The translations under genes and the position numbers were made by a program. Positions 35,469 to 42,656 of a DNA stretch of 42,656 nt are shown here, piece by piece. The stretch is from Acidimicrobiaceae bacterium (GTDB taxonomy: Bacteria > Actinomycetota > Acidimicrobiia > Acidimicrobiales > RAAP-2), in the NCBI GenBank assembly GCA_003138815.1, contig PLHD01000017.1, forward strand, positions 29,266 to 71,921. Direction: 5' to 3'. Numbering within the stretch: the first letter of the stretch is position 1; each line of letters begins with the position of its first letter. Under the pieces are notes generated by a model that had not been told where the DNA came from, searched no databases, and saw only the letters and a list, made by a program, of their open reading frames with translations.

Positions 35469-36568
35469 CCTTCACCCCGCCCCCGTATCCCTACGAGCGC
35501 CTCGACGGGCTGAGGAAGATCGCGAGCGAGCACGAGGGTGGTCCGATCGACTGCTCCATCGGCACGCCGGTCGACGCGCCGCCGGACGAGGCGCTCGCGG
35601 AGCTGGCTCGCGCCAGCGGCGCGCGGGGCTATCCCGCTTCGGCGGGGTCCGAGGAGTACCGCCTCGCCGCGGGCCAGTGGATGGACCGGCGCTTCGGCGT
35701 CACGCTGGCTCCCGATCAGATCGCCGGGTGCGTCGGCACCAAGGAGTTCGTGGGCACGCTCTCCGGCTACCTGCACCTGCGCGCCCCCGAGCGCGACACG
35801 GTGCTCTATCCGGCGGTCAGCTACCCGACCTACGCCATGGGCGCGACGCTCGCGGGGCTGAGGGCCGTGCCGGTCACCCTGATCGACGGGCGACTCGACC
35901 TGGCCTCGATCAGCCCCGACGACGTCGCGCGGGCGCTCGTGCTGTGGTCGAACTCGCCGTCCAACCCGACGGGCGTCCTCGATGACCTCGAGGGCATCGC
36001 CGAGTGGGGCCGCGACCACGGGGTGCTCGTGGCGAGCGATGAGTGCTACGCCGAGTTCACCTGGGCCGGACGTCCCCGCTCGATCCTCGAGCATGGGCTC
36101 GAGGGGGTGCTCGCGGTGCACTCGATCTCGAAGCGGTCGAACCTGGCGGGACTGCGAGCGGGGTTCTACGCGGGCGATCCCGCGACGGTGGCGTTCCTGC
36201 GTTCGGTGCGCCAGCACGCCGGCTTCATGATCGCCGGTCCGGTGCAGGCCGCCGTGGCGGCGGCGTACCGCGACGACGAGCACGTGAACCGCCAGCGGTC
36301 CATCTACCGCGCCCGCCTGGAGCTGCTCTCGAACGCGCTGAAGGCTCTGGACATCGACGCGGCGATGCCCGATGGGTCCTTCTACCTGTGGTTCTCGAAG
36401 GAGGGCATGGACGGCTGGCAGTTGGCGACCCTGCTGGCCGAGACGTCGGGCCTCATCGTGAGCCCGGGCGAGCTGTACGGCGCGCCGGGCGCGAACTTCG
36501 TGCGCCTGGCGGTCGTCCAGCCCGACGAGCGAATGGCGCTGGCGGCGTCACGGCTCCGGGAATCCTGA
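35465..36568 (+). CDS. dapC: N-succinyldiaminopimelate aminotransferase
   Basis: PLP enzyme that transaminates N-succinyl-2-amino-6-ketopimelate in the succinylase branch of DAP synthesis. The 367-residue fold-type I protein has NSPSNPTG (163-170), SDECYAEF (191-198) and the PLP lysine K223 in SISKRSN. Length and sequence fit the actinobacterial DapC group. The ATG at 35465 overlaps the hflX stop; an in-frame ATG 15 bases earlier is possible. dapD and dapE follow directly, which fixes the pathway role better than the sequence alone. Confidence 0.9.
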   Translation: MTFTPPPYPYERLDGLRKIASEHEGGPIDCSIGTPVDAPPDEALAELARASGARGYPASAGSEEYRLAAGQWMDRRFGVTLAPDQIAGCVGTKEFVGTLSGYLHLRAPERDTVLYPAVSYPTYAMGATLAGLRAVPVTLIDGRLDLASISPDDVARALVLWSNSPSNPTGVLDDLEGIAEWGRDHGVLVASDECYAEFTWAGRPRSILEHGLEGVLAVHSISKRSNLAGLRAGFYAGDPATVAFLRSVRQHAGFMIAGPVQAAVAAAYRDDEHVNRQRSIYRARLELLSNALKALDIDAAMPDGSFYLWFSKEGMDGWQLATLLAETSGLIVSPGELYGAPGANFVRLAVVQPDERMALAASRLRES

Positions 36569-36590
36569 GCACCGCCAGTACGCTGTCGCT

Positions 36591-37415
36591 ATGAGTTCGC
36601 TAGAGACGCGCATCGACCAGTGGTACGAGCAGATCGCCGAGATGTCCCCCGAGTACGTGGACGCTCGACGCGACGTCGAGCTGGTGATCACCAAGCTCGA
36701 CGACGGCCAGCTGCGCGTCGCCGAGATCGCCCTCGGCGGCGAGGTCGTGGTGCACGAATGGGTGAAGAAGGCGATCCTCCTGCTGTTTCGGCTGCGCGGA
36801 CTGGAGCGCAGCGAGGTGGGCCCCTTCGAGTACCTGGACAAGTTGGAACTGAAGCGCGATTACGAGCGCCGTGGCGTTCGCGTGGTGCCCGGTGCGTCGG
36901 CGAGGCGCGGCAGCTACCTGAGCCCCGGCGTCATCCTCATGCCCAGTTACGTGAACATCGGCGCGTGGGTCGGGCCGGGGACGATGGTCGACACGTGGGC
37001 CACGGTCGGCAGTTGCGCCCAGATCGGCGCCAACGTCCACCTGGCCGGCGGCGTCGGAATCGGCGGCGTGCTGGAACCGGCCAACGCGGTTCCGGTGGTC
37101 ATCGAGGATGACGCGTTCATCGGGAGCCGCTGCATGGTGGTCGATGGTGCTCGAGTGGGCCGCGGCTCCGTTCTCGGGGCCGGGACGATCCTCAACCCTT
37201 CGATACCGGTGATCGACGCCCAGACCGGCGAGGAGGTCTCGCGCGGACACGTGCCCGACTACTGCGTGGCCGTTGCGGCGAGCCGGCGCCGCGAGTACCC
37301 GGGCGGCGAGTACTTCCTGCCGTGCGTGCTGATCATCAGGCGCATGGAAGAGGGCGAGCGCCACGACAAGGTCGCACTGAACAACATCCTGCGCGACCAC
37401 GGCGTCGCGACGTGA
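36591..37415 (+). CDS. dapD: Tetrahydrodipicolinate N-succinyltransferase, E. coli-like type
   Basis: Transfers succinyl from succinyl-CoA to tetrahydrodipicolinate. The 274-residue protein has an N-terminal helical domain (LDDGQLRVAE, EWVKKAILL) and a left-handed beta-helix of hexapeptide repeats (about 95-235) with LMPSYVNIGAWVGPGTMVDT and VGSCAQIGANVHLAGGVGIG. Both the length and the sequence resemble the E. coli DapD, not the longer (about 317-residue), divergent mycobacterial form. No clear ribosome-binding site precedes the ATG. The TGA overlaps the dapE GTG. Confidence 0.95.
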   Translation: MSSLETRIDQWYEQIAEMSPEYVDARRDVELVITKLDDGQLRVAEIALGGEVVVHEWVKKAILLLFRLRGLERSEVGPFEYLDKLELKRDYERRGVRVVPGASARRGSYLSPGVILMPSYVNIGAWVGPGTMVDTWATVGSCAQIGANVHLAGGVGIGGVLEPANAVPVVIEDDAFIGSRCMVVDGARVGRGSVLGAGTILNPSIPVIDAQTGEEVSRGHVPDYCVAVAASRRREYPGGEYFLPCVLIIRRMEEGERHDKVALNNILRDHGVAT

Positions 37416-38461
37416 GCAGACTCGACGACGCCCTGGCCCTCGTGGCGATACCCTCGGTGAGCCGAGACGAATCAACGATTGCCGGCGTCATCGAGGCCGA
37501 GCTGCGCACGAATGCGGCGCTGGACGTCGAGCGGATCGGCGACAACGTCGTGGCGCGCACCACGGGTCATCACAAGACCCGCCTGCTCGTGGCAGGACAC
37601 ACCGACACGGTGCCCGGCGACGCCGGCGAATCCGCGATCGCAGGAGACCGGTTGCTCGGCGTCGGGGCCTGTGACATGAAGGGCTCATTGTCCGTCATGC
37701 TCGAACTCGCCAAGGATCCGACGCCTCGTTCGGTGGAGGTCACCTGGGTGTTCTACGCGCGCGAGGAGATCGCCCGCGCCGAGTCCGGACTCTTGGAGAT
37801 TGCCCAGTTGCGGCCGGAGCTTCTCGACGCTGACGCGGCCGTGCTCGGTGAACCGACGGGCGGATCGGTGGAGGCAGGTTGCCAGGGCACGATGAGGGTC
37901 CAGATCGAGCTGCACGGGTCGCGGGCGCACACGTCGCGTCCATTCACCGGTCGCAATGCGGTCCATCGGCTCGGGGCATTGCTGCAGCGCGTTGCCTCGT
38001 ACCAGCCGCGCACGACCTCCGTCGACTCGGTCGACTTCACCGAACAGCTGCAGGCGGTGAGCGTCGAGGGAGGTGTCGCGCCCAACGTCGTCCCCGACCT
38101 GGCACGGTGCACCCTGAACTACCGTGTGGCGCCCGACAGCTCGCGGGACCAAGCCCTGGAGCGGCTGCGCGCCTTCCTCGGTGACCTCCTCGAAGACGGC
38201 GACGGTTTCGAGGTCGTCGACTGGGCGCCCGCGGCGGCGCCTGCGCTCTCCAACGAACGCCTCTCCGCCCTCGTAGCGCTGACTAACCGGCCCGCGCGAG
38301 GAAAGGTCGGCTGGACCGACGTGGCGACCTTCACCGAGATCGGAGTGCCGTCCACTAACTTCGGGGCCGGCGACCCACTTCTGGCCCACCGCAGCGACGA
38401 GTTCGTGAGCCTGAGCGAACTGGACGAGTTCGCGAAAGTCCTGGCTCGGTGGCTGGCGTAG
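37412..38461 (+). CDS. dapE: Succinyl-diaminopimelate desuccinylase
   Basis: Zinc-dependent M20-family hydrolase that releases succinate to give LL-DAP. The 349-residue protein has the metal ligands H63 (AGHTDT, with D65), D88 (GACDMKG) and the E118/E119 pair, then E147 in GEPTGG, and an inserted dimerisation domain. The GTG at 37412 overlaps the dapD stop as GTGA. Together with dapC and dapD it forms a complete late succinylase unit. It converges on lexA with 20 bases between. Confidence 0.93.
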   Translation: MSRLDDALALVAIPSVSRDESTIAGVIEAELRTNAALDVERIGDNVVARTTGHHKTRLLVAGHTDTVPGDAGESAIAGDRLLGVGACDMKGSLSVMLELAKDPTPRSVEVTWVFYAREEIARAESGLLEIAQLRPELLDADAAVLGEPTGGSVEAGCQGTMRVQIELHGSRAHTSRPFTGRNAVHRLGALLQRVASYQPRTTSVDSVDFTEQLQAVSVEGGVAPNVVPDLARCTLNYRVAPDSSRDQALERLRAFLGDLLEDGDGFEVVDWAPAAAPALSNERLSALVALTNRPARGKVGWTDVATFTEIGVPSTNFGAGDPLLAHRSDEFVSLSELDEFAKVLARWLA

Positions 38462-38481
38462 CCAGACGGAGACTCGATCCG

Positions 38482-39105
38482 CTAGTAGTTACGTAGGACT
38501 GAAATGACGCGCCCGAAGACCACCACGTCGCCGGCGGCGAGGTCCATGGGCTCCATGCTCGAGTTCTCCGGCTTCAGGACGACGCGGGCCCCCTGGGGGA
38601 AGTAGCGCTTTACCGTCGCTTCGCCATCGGGAATCCCCGCGACCACGATCTCGCCGGTGTTGGCCGTGTTCTGTCGCTGCACGACGACGTAGTCGCCGGA
38701 CAGGATTCCCGCTTCAATCATGGACTCGCCGCGTACTTGCAGGACGAAACTGTCGCCGCGGCCCGCGAACTGCTCTGGAATCGACATGAGCTCGTGGGTG
38801 TGCTCTTGAGCGAGGACACCCGTTCCCGCCGCCACGTCACCGACGAAGGGGATGTGGCGGATGTGCTGATCGGGGGCAGGGTTCTCGACATCAAGACGTA
38901 CCGTAAGCGTGCGAGGCTGCTGAGGATTCTTCTCGATGAACCCCGCATTCTTCAGGACCTCGATGTGGTTCGCCACTGTGGCGGGCGACTTGAGTCCCAC
39001 GTGGTCACCGATCTCTCGGATGGTGGGGGGGAAGTTGCGCTCCCGCTGACAGGTGATGATGAACTCCAATATCTGGCGACGCATCGGTGTCAGTACTTCA
39101 GCCAT
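38482..39105 (-). CDS. lexA: LexA repressor
   Basis: Represses SOS genes until RecA filaments trigger self-cleavage. The 207-residue protein has an N-terminal winged helix-turn-helix (about 1-70, PPTIREIGDHVGLKSPATV) and the C-terminal S24 peptidase domain with the scissile A93-G94 (VAAG), the nucleophile S128 (RGESM) and K166 (TVKRY). I use the ATG at 39105 on the minus strand, with AAGGGA just upstream; the open frame continues 40 codons further but would run over the operator. Two LexA boxes upstream indicate autoregulation. Confidence 0.97.
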   Translation of the reverse strand: MAEVLTPMRRQILEFIITCQRERNFPPTIREIGDHVGLKSPATVANHIEVLKNAGFIEKNPQQPRTLTVRLDVENPAPDQHIRHIPFVGDVAAGTGVLAQEHTHELMSIPEQFAGRGDSFVLQVRGESMIEAGILSGDYVVVQRQNTANTGEIVVAGIPDGEATVKRYFPQGARVVLKPENSSMEPMDLAAGDVVVFGRVISVLRNY

Positions 39106-39120
39106 GGGGATCCCTTCGGG

Positions 39121-39136
39121 ACGAACAGTTGTTCGT
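39121..39136. promoter_or_regulatory. LexA box 1 (proximal) of lexA
   Basis: ACGAACAGTTGTTCGT is an interrupted palindrome containing CGAAC-N4-GTTCG at 39122-39135. It begins 16 bases from the lexA ATG and lies immediately downstream of the proposed -10, where bound LexA would block transcription initiation. Confidence 0.85.
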
Positions 39137-39165
39137 AGACTAGTCCAGACCTGACACGAAATCAA
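39137..39165 (-). promoter_or_regulatory. lexA promoter
   Basis: On the minus strand TTGATT (39165-39160) and TAGTCT (39142-39137) are 17 bases apart. Matches to TTGACA and TATAAT are moderate (4 and 3 of 6), but the spacing is ideal and the elements are bracketed by the two LexA boxes, which supports the assignment. Confidence 0.6.
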
Positions 39166-39176
39166 ACACCTGTTCG
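39163..39176. promoter_or_regulatory. LexA box 2 (distal) of lexA
   Basis: Read on the minus strand, CGAACAGGTGTTTG fits the Gram-positive consensus CGAACRNRYGTTYG at every position. It overlaps the proposed -35 element of lexA and its centre is 41 bp from that of box 1, close to four helical turns, so two dimers would sit on the same DNA face. Confidence 0.75.
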
Positions 39177-39372
39177 CCTCACTTCTGAACGACGATTCGT
39201 CGCAGAATCGTAACGATGGCTGCACTTACGGAGCTCTTATGTGGCTGCTAACGTTCTGCGATGGCCAAAGTGGCCTATACAAGTCCGTGTCGGTTTTCTC
39301 TTCGTGACAGTAACGTGACGGGACCGGAGACCGACGGGGAAGTAAACCAACACAGTTGAGGAGGACGAGCCT

Positions 39373-40572
39373 ATGAAGCTTCGTTTGAACAAGACGGTGT
39401 CTGCGGTGGCTTCAGGTGCCCTGCTGTTGATGGTGGTGCCGGCAGTCGGCCTCGCATCGACTTCAGGAGCTGCGTCAAAGCCGTCGTACACCATTGGATA
39501 TGAAGGACCGTTGTCGGGTGGAAATGCTCAGTTGGGCCTGAACATGGTCTTTGGCGTGGAGTTGGCGATCAACAACGCCAACGCGACCCACAAGTTGCCT
39601 TTCACCCTCAAGCTGAAGAAGTACGACTCCCAGGGTTCCAGCACGCTGGCGCCCGCACAGGCCGAGGGGGCTGTGGCGAACAAGAACGTCGTTGCCGTTG
39701 TCGGTCCCTCGTTCTCCGGTGAGACCAAGGCTGCCGAGCCGTACTACTCCAACGCTGACATGGCGACGGTGAGCCCTTCGGCCACTGCGGCCGCACTGGC
39801 GTTTGGTACGAAGAACAACTTCATGCGCGTCATTGCGGGTGACGACGTCCAAGGTGCAGCCGATGCGAACTATCTCGTGAAGACGAAGGCTCTCAAGACC
39901 CTCATTGTCGTGAACGACGGTTCCTTCTACGGAGCAGGACTCGCCACCGTTGTCGCCAAGCAGGCTGCAACTAACGGTGCAACCGTGACCCCTTACACGT
40001 ACCCCCAGACTGGTTCTTGCGGCGGTACGGCCTCGGTGTCGCAGTACACGGCTGCGGCGACGCAGATTGTGGCTGACAAGGCGAGCGGCCTCTTCTACGG
40101 TGGTTACTTCTGCGACTTTGGTCTTCTCCTCGGTGCGCTCAACGCCGCTGGTTACACGGGCACAATCATGTCGGGTGACGGATCTTGGTCAACGGCGCTG
40201 ATTGCCGGGACCTCGCCCGCTTCGGCTGCGAACAACGTACTGCTCAGTGAGGCAGGCGGCGGTAACTCTAACTTGACCGGAAAACTGGCCGCTGAGTACA
40301 AGGCCCTCGCGCACTTCACTGCGAACAACGCCACCTACGCGGCGCAGGCTTACGACGCGACGAACATGATCATCGCGGCGCTGCAGAAGGTGAAGCCCGT
40401 CTCGAACCTGAAGAAGTTCCGTGAGTCAATTGTGACTGAGCTCCACAAGCTCACGTTCAAGGGTGTCACTGGAACGATCAAGTTCCAGGGCAACGGTGAC
40501 TTGACCCGCTCCTCCACGGTCGACTTCGGCCAGGTGCAGAGCGGCAACATCGTCTCGATTGGTCACAGTTAA
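39373..40572 (+). CDS. Branched-chain amino-acid-type ABC transporter substrate-binding protein
   Basis: Extracytoplasmic ligand-binding protein of the LivJ/LivK family (type 1 periplasmic-binding fold). The 399-residue product has a Sec signal peptide (about 1-34: basic KLRLNK, hydrophobic core, then small residues) with no Cys, so no lipobox. The mature part begins with YTIGYEGPLSGGNAQLG, typical of the family. Two cysteines (GSCGGT and GYFCDFG) could form a disulfide. ATG 39373 has GAGGAGG at 39358-39364. Codon use is less GC-biased than in the genes to the left. livH and livM follow. The ligand may be Leu/Ile/Val or another amino acid, amide or urea. Confidence 0.88.
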   Translation: MKLRLNKTVSAVASGALLLMVVPAVGLASTSGAASKPSYTIGYEGPLSGGNAQLGLNMVFGVELAINNANATHKLPFTLKLKKYDSQGSSTLAPAQAEGAVANKNVVAVVGPSFSGETKAAEPYYSNADMATVSPSATAAALAFGTKNNFMRVIAGDDVQGAADANYLVKTKALKTLIVVNDGSFYGAGLATVVAKQAATNGATVTPYTYPQTGSCGGTASVSQYTAAATQIVADKASGLFYGGYFCDFGLLLGALNAAGYTGTIMSGDGSWSTALIAGTSPASAANNVLLSEAGGGNSNLTGKLAAEYKALAHFTANNATYAAQAYDATNMIIAALQKVKPVSNLKKFRESIVTELHKLTFKGVTGTIKFQGNGDLTRSSTVDFGQVQSGNIVSIGHS

Positions 40573-40592
40573 GCCAGAGGCAATTTGATTGA

Positions 40593-40629
40593 CCAAGAGG
40601 CCGGGGACAATGTGTTCCCGGCCTCTTGG
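40593..40629 (+). terminator. Strong hairpin between binding protein and livH
   Basis: The arms 40593-40609 and 40613-40629 pair over 17 positions with one G-T pair around a 3-base loop (core CCAAGAGGCCGGG with CCCGGCCTCTTGG). The tail ATTTGG is only weakly T-rich, so it may terminate partly and also protect the upstream mRNA 3' end. This arrangement is usual where the binding protein must outnumber the permease. Confidence 0.8.
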
Positions 40630-40637
40630 ATTTGGCC

Positions 40638-40643
40638 TACAAT
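40638..40643 (+). promoter_or_regulatory. Possible -10 element of a livH promoter
   Basis: TACAAT lies nine bases after the hairpin and 30 before the proposed livH start. No good -35 is present at 16-18 bases (the right arm of the hairpin occupies that place), so this is a weak candidate for a separate permease promoter. Confidence 0.3.
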
Positions 40644-40672
40644 TTTTGACCGGCACAAATTTGGGGGAAGCC

Positions 40673-41635
40673 TTGGGCGCTTTTGGCCACTATCTGACGA
40701 GTCACTTCGCAACACTGCGCCTGGAGTTCTGGGGACTTCTGGTTGGCGGCATCGCTACGGGATTCATTTACGGAATGGTGGCAATTGGCTACACGTTGGT
40801 GTACGGAGTGCTGCGACTGATCAACTTTGCCCACTCGGAAATATTCATGTCGGGTGGGTTCGCCAGCTATTTTCTTCTGAAGGCCGTCGTCGGCAATTCG
40901 CTGCCCAGTGGATGGGCCTCGATAGGACTCATCGCTCTTGGTGTCCTGGCCGGAGGGACGGCTGGAGCGGTCATGGCGATTGCGCTTGAGCGAGTTGCGT
41001 ACCGGCCGCTGCGCCGCAGGAACGCTCCAAAGTTGGCGTATCTGATCAGCGCCATTGGGGCGTCCTACTTCATGTTCAACCTGGCCGGCAAGGAGTTCGG
41101 TCGCTACAACATATCGATGCCTCAGATCTACATCGATCATCCGGTTTTCACGATTTTCGGCGCTCCGGTGCAGATGTACTACCTGGTCATCCTCATTGCC
41201 GGACTGATCATGCTCATCGGCCTTGATCGGCTGGTTGCGACATCGAAGCTCGGACGCAGTATTCGGGCAGTGGCGCAGGACGCCGAGACGGCGTCGCTCA
41301 TGGGAGTCAACATTGACCGAACAATTGTCTTGACGTTCATCCTGGGCGGGGCGCTGGGCGGGGCCGCAGGATTCCTGTTCAGTCTGGGGAGCGGTGTCGT
41401 GTACACGATGGGCTTTACTCCGGCGTTGAAGGCCTTCACCGCCGCAGTGCTTGGCGGCATCGGCAATCTTCGCGGCGCAGTTATTGGCGGTCTCCTGCTG
41501 GGTGTCGCGGAAAGCTTCTCGATCGCCTTCGTCCAGGCGGCCTACTTTGACGTTGTCGCCTTCGGCATTCTGGTGCTCGTCCTGCTGGTTCGCCCGACTG
41601 GAATCCTGGGCGAGCGCCTGGGGAGGTCGGCATGA
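40673..41635 (+). CDS. livH: Branched-chain amino-acid ABC transporter permease LivH
   Basis: Membrane permease subunit. The protein of about 320 residues has about eight membrane segments and the family N-terminal stretch GMVAIGYTLVYGVLRLINFAHSEIFM, plus an EAA-like cytoplasmic loop (VAQDAETASLMGV) for contact with the ATPases. The start is uncertain. The open frame begins at 40589, but that would put the start inside the terminator hairpin; I prefer TTG 40673 with GGGGG at 40663-40667, while TTG 40646 and 40661 are alternatives. Its TGA overlaps the first livM ATG. Confidence 0.88.
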   Translation: MGAFGHYLTSHFATLRLEFWGLLVGGIATGFIYGMVAIGYTLVYGVLRLINFAHSEIFMSGGFASYFLLKAVVGNSLPSGWASIGLIALGVLAGGTAGAVMAIALERVAYRPLRRRNAPKLAYLISAIGASYFMFNLAGKEFGRYNISMPQIYIDHPVFTIFGAPVQMYYLVILIAGLIMLIGLDRLVATSKLGRSIRAVAQDAETASLMGVNIDRTIVLTFILGGALGGAAGFLFSLGSGVVYTMGFTPALKAFTAAVLGGIGNLRGAVIGGLLLGVAESFSIAFVQAAYFDVVAFGILVLVLLVRPTGILGERLGRSA

Positions 41636-42656
41636 TGATGCGATTCTTGCGCATGCCTCACGTTGGCAGGTTCTTCAGTTCCGTCGCGGTGGTGGCCATC
41701 ATCGCAGTCGTCACTGGACCTCCGGGAAGCACCGCGACGCCCACTGCTGGTTTCACCGGGTCCTTTACCGAAAAGACTTCTTTCTTTGGTCTCTTCGCGA
41801 CTGCTCGCTATCTGGAATTCTTCGTGTTCGTGCTGTTGTTGTTCGGCGCCTGGACCCTCTGGGTGTCCAGGGGAGAACAATTGAAGGCTGTCACCTCCAA
41901 GGCGCTTGGCGCTCCGCGCGCCGTTGCGCAACACAAGCCAGTGAAGTGGGGACTGCGGCTTCTACTCGTGGTGGTAGCAATTGTGTTGCCGCACATCGTG
42001 ACCGATCCGTTCTGGCAGGCGGCAATGGTCGAGCAACTCGCGATATTCGTCCTGCTTGCCCTTGGGCTGAACGTGGTCGTCGGCTTTGCCGGCCTGCTCG
42101 ATCTGGGCTTCGTTGCCTTCTACGCGATCGGCGCCTACGTGACCGCATGGGTCACCGGTGCACTCCCAACACCCGCTCCATTTGGAATTCATCTCAACAC
42201 GTTTTACGCAATTCCAATCGCGATTGTCATAGTAATGATTGCCGGAGTGCTCCTGGGGACGCCGACGCTCCGTCTTCGCGGCGACTATCTCGCCATCGTA
42301 ACGCTGGGCTTCGGTGAGATCATCACGATTTTCGCCAACAATCTGTACGGCATCACCGGAGGGTCCGAAGGAACCAACGCAATTCCTCACTTCTCATTTC
42401 ACGCCGGTTTTCTGAAGTACGTATGGGGGCTAGGTCCCGTGCCCTATTACTACCTGACGCTGCTCTTTGTCGTCATCTTCATTTTGGCGTTTTCGTTGCT
42501 GGAGCACTCCCGCGTCGGCCGGGCGTGGACGGCCATCCGCGAGGACGAGGTTGCGGCGGAGTCGATTGGGATCAATCCGCTCAAGTACAAGGTCATGGCC
42601 TTCGCTATTGGAGCAGCGAGCGCGGGCTTCGCCGGCGTCATCACCGCCGGGCAGAC
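41632..42656 (+). CDS. livM: Branched-chain amino-acid ABC transporter permease LivM (3' end missing)
   Basis: Second permease subunit, running off the right edge after 341 codons. The start is one of three consecutive ATG codons (41632, 41635, 41638); the first overlaps the livH stop and GGGAGG at 41621-41626 suits any of them. Residues 1-110 hold two hydrophobic segments that precede the conserved LivM core, an extension similar in kind to E. coli LivM. The core is clear: LGLNVVVGFAGLLDLGFVAFYAIGAY split over two segments, TLRLRGDYLAIVTLGFGEI, and the cytoplasmic loop RAWTAIREDEVAAESIGIN. ATPase genes livG and livF are expected just beyond the window. Confidence 0.92.
   Translation, partial: MMMRFLRMPHVGRFFSSVAVVAIIAVVTGPPGSTATPTAGFTGSFTEKTSFFGLFATARYLEFFVFVLLLFGAWTLWVSRGEQLKAVTSKALGAPRAVAQHKPVKWGLRLLLVVVAIVLPHIVTDPFWQAAMVEQLAIFVLLALGLNVVVGFAGLLDLGFVAFYAIGAYVTAWVTGALPTPAPFGIHLNTFYAIPIAIVIVMIAGVLLGTPTLRLRGDYLAIVTLGFGEIITIFANNLYGITGGSEGTNAIPHFSFHAGFLKYVWGLGPVPYYYLTLLFVVIFILAFSLLEHSRVGRAWTAIREDEVAAESIGINPLKYKVMAFAIGAASAGFAGVITAGQ

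Larger units (their letters stand above)
39106..39372. other. Divergent intergenic region between lexA and the liv operon
   Basis: At 267 bases this is the longest gap in the window. The left part holds the lexA promoter and two LexA boxes. The middle holds ACGATTC (39192-39198) and GAATCGT (39205-39211), a 7-bp inverted repeat, overlapped by CGACGA-T-TCGTCG (39190-39202). The right part has a possible rightward -10 TATACA (39276-39281) with a poor -35. GAGGAGG at 39358-39364 is the ribosome-binding site of the next gene. I see no small gene. Confidence 0.7.

Noticed and set aside
38453-38465. CTGGC-GTA-GCCAG as a terminator between dapE and lexA
   Set aside because: The 5-bp stem with 3-base loop is weak and no T-run follows on either strand.
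39106-39225. 40-codon N-terminal extension of LexA
   Set aside because: It would place the promoter and both LexA boxes inside the coding region; the ATG at 39105 has a ribosome-binding site and gives the normal LexA N-terminus.

Overview
The window is GC-rich bacterial chromosome (roughly two thirds G+C by eye), tightly packed and almost all on the + strand. Gene content and order point to Actinomycetota: the run rpsB-tsf-pyrH-frr-cdsA-dxr-rseP-ispG-proS-rimP-nusA-infB-rbfA-truB-ribF-rpsO-pnp-dapB-dapA-rnj-ftsK-miaB-miaA-dapF-hflX-lexA is collinear with the order spread over a much longer stretch of the Mycobacterium tuberculosis chromosome. Several members differ from the mycobacterial versions: a short eukaryote/archaeal-like ProRS, a DapD resembling the 274-residue Escherichia coli protein, and no M16 peptidase between pnp and dapB. 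A deep, less studied class such as Acidimicrobiia is my best guess, but that is inference.

Layout. 1-8651: translation and lipid/isoprenoid block (end of rpsB, tsf, pyrH, frr, cdsA, dxr, rseP, ispG, proS). 8652-13972: rimP-nusA-ylxR-infB-rbfA operon behind a clear sigma-70-like promoter and a leader with a terminator-like hairpin. 13959-18874: truB, ribF, rpsO, pnp, closed by a strong terminator. 18889-24949: a large YfhO-like membrane protein, then dapB, dapA and RNase J. 24946-25719 (minus): a siderophore-interacting-family flavoprotein. 25774-31077: ftsK, a D,D-carboxypeptidase, homoserine kinase and an RhtA-like exporter. 31088-38461: miaB, miaA, dapF, hflX, dapC, dapD, dapE, many joined by 4-base start/stop overlaps. 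38482-39105 (minus): lexA. 39373-42656: a branched-chain amino-acid-type ABC importer (binding protein, LivH, LivM cut by the window end).

How the genes work together. The first two thirds make and run the translation and RNA-decay machinery and supply phospholipid and isoprenoid precursors. Six diaminopimelate genes (dapB, dapA, dapF, dapC, dapD, dapE) encode the succinylase route from aspartate semialdehyde to meso-DAP, feeding lysine and the peptidoglycan that the carboxypeptidase trims and FtsK divides. thrB and the exporter handle the neighbouring homoserine/threonine branch.

I did not find an obviously new multi-gene system, CRISPR array, prophage, IS element, tRNA or rRNA. The observations most worth checking are: serine in place of the first catalytic cysteine of DapF; LexA boxes at lexA (two, bracketing a promoter) and immediately upstream of ftsK; a YlxR gene whose conserved start seems to require an ATA initiation codon; and the nusA operon leader.
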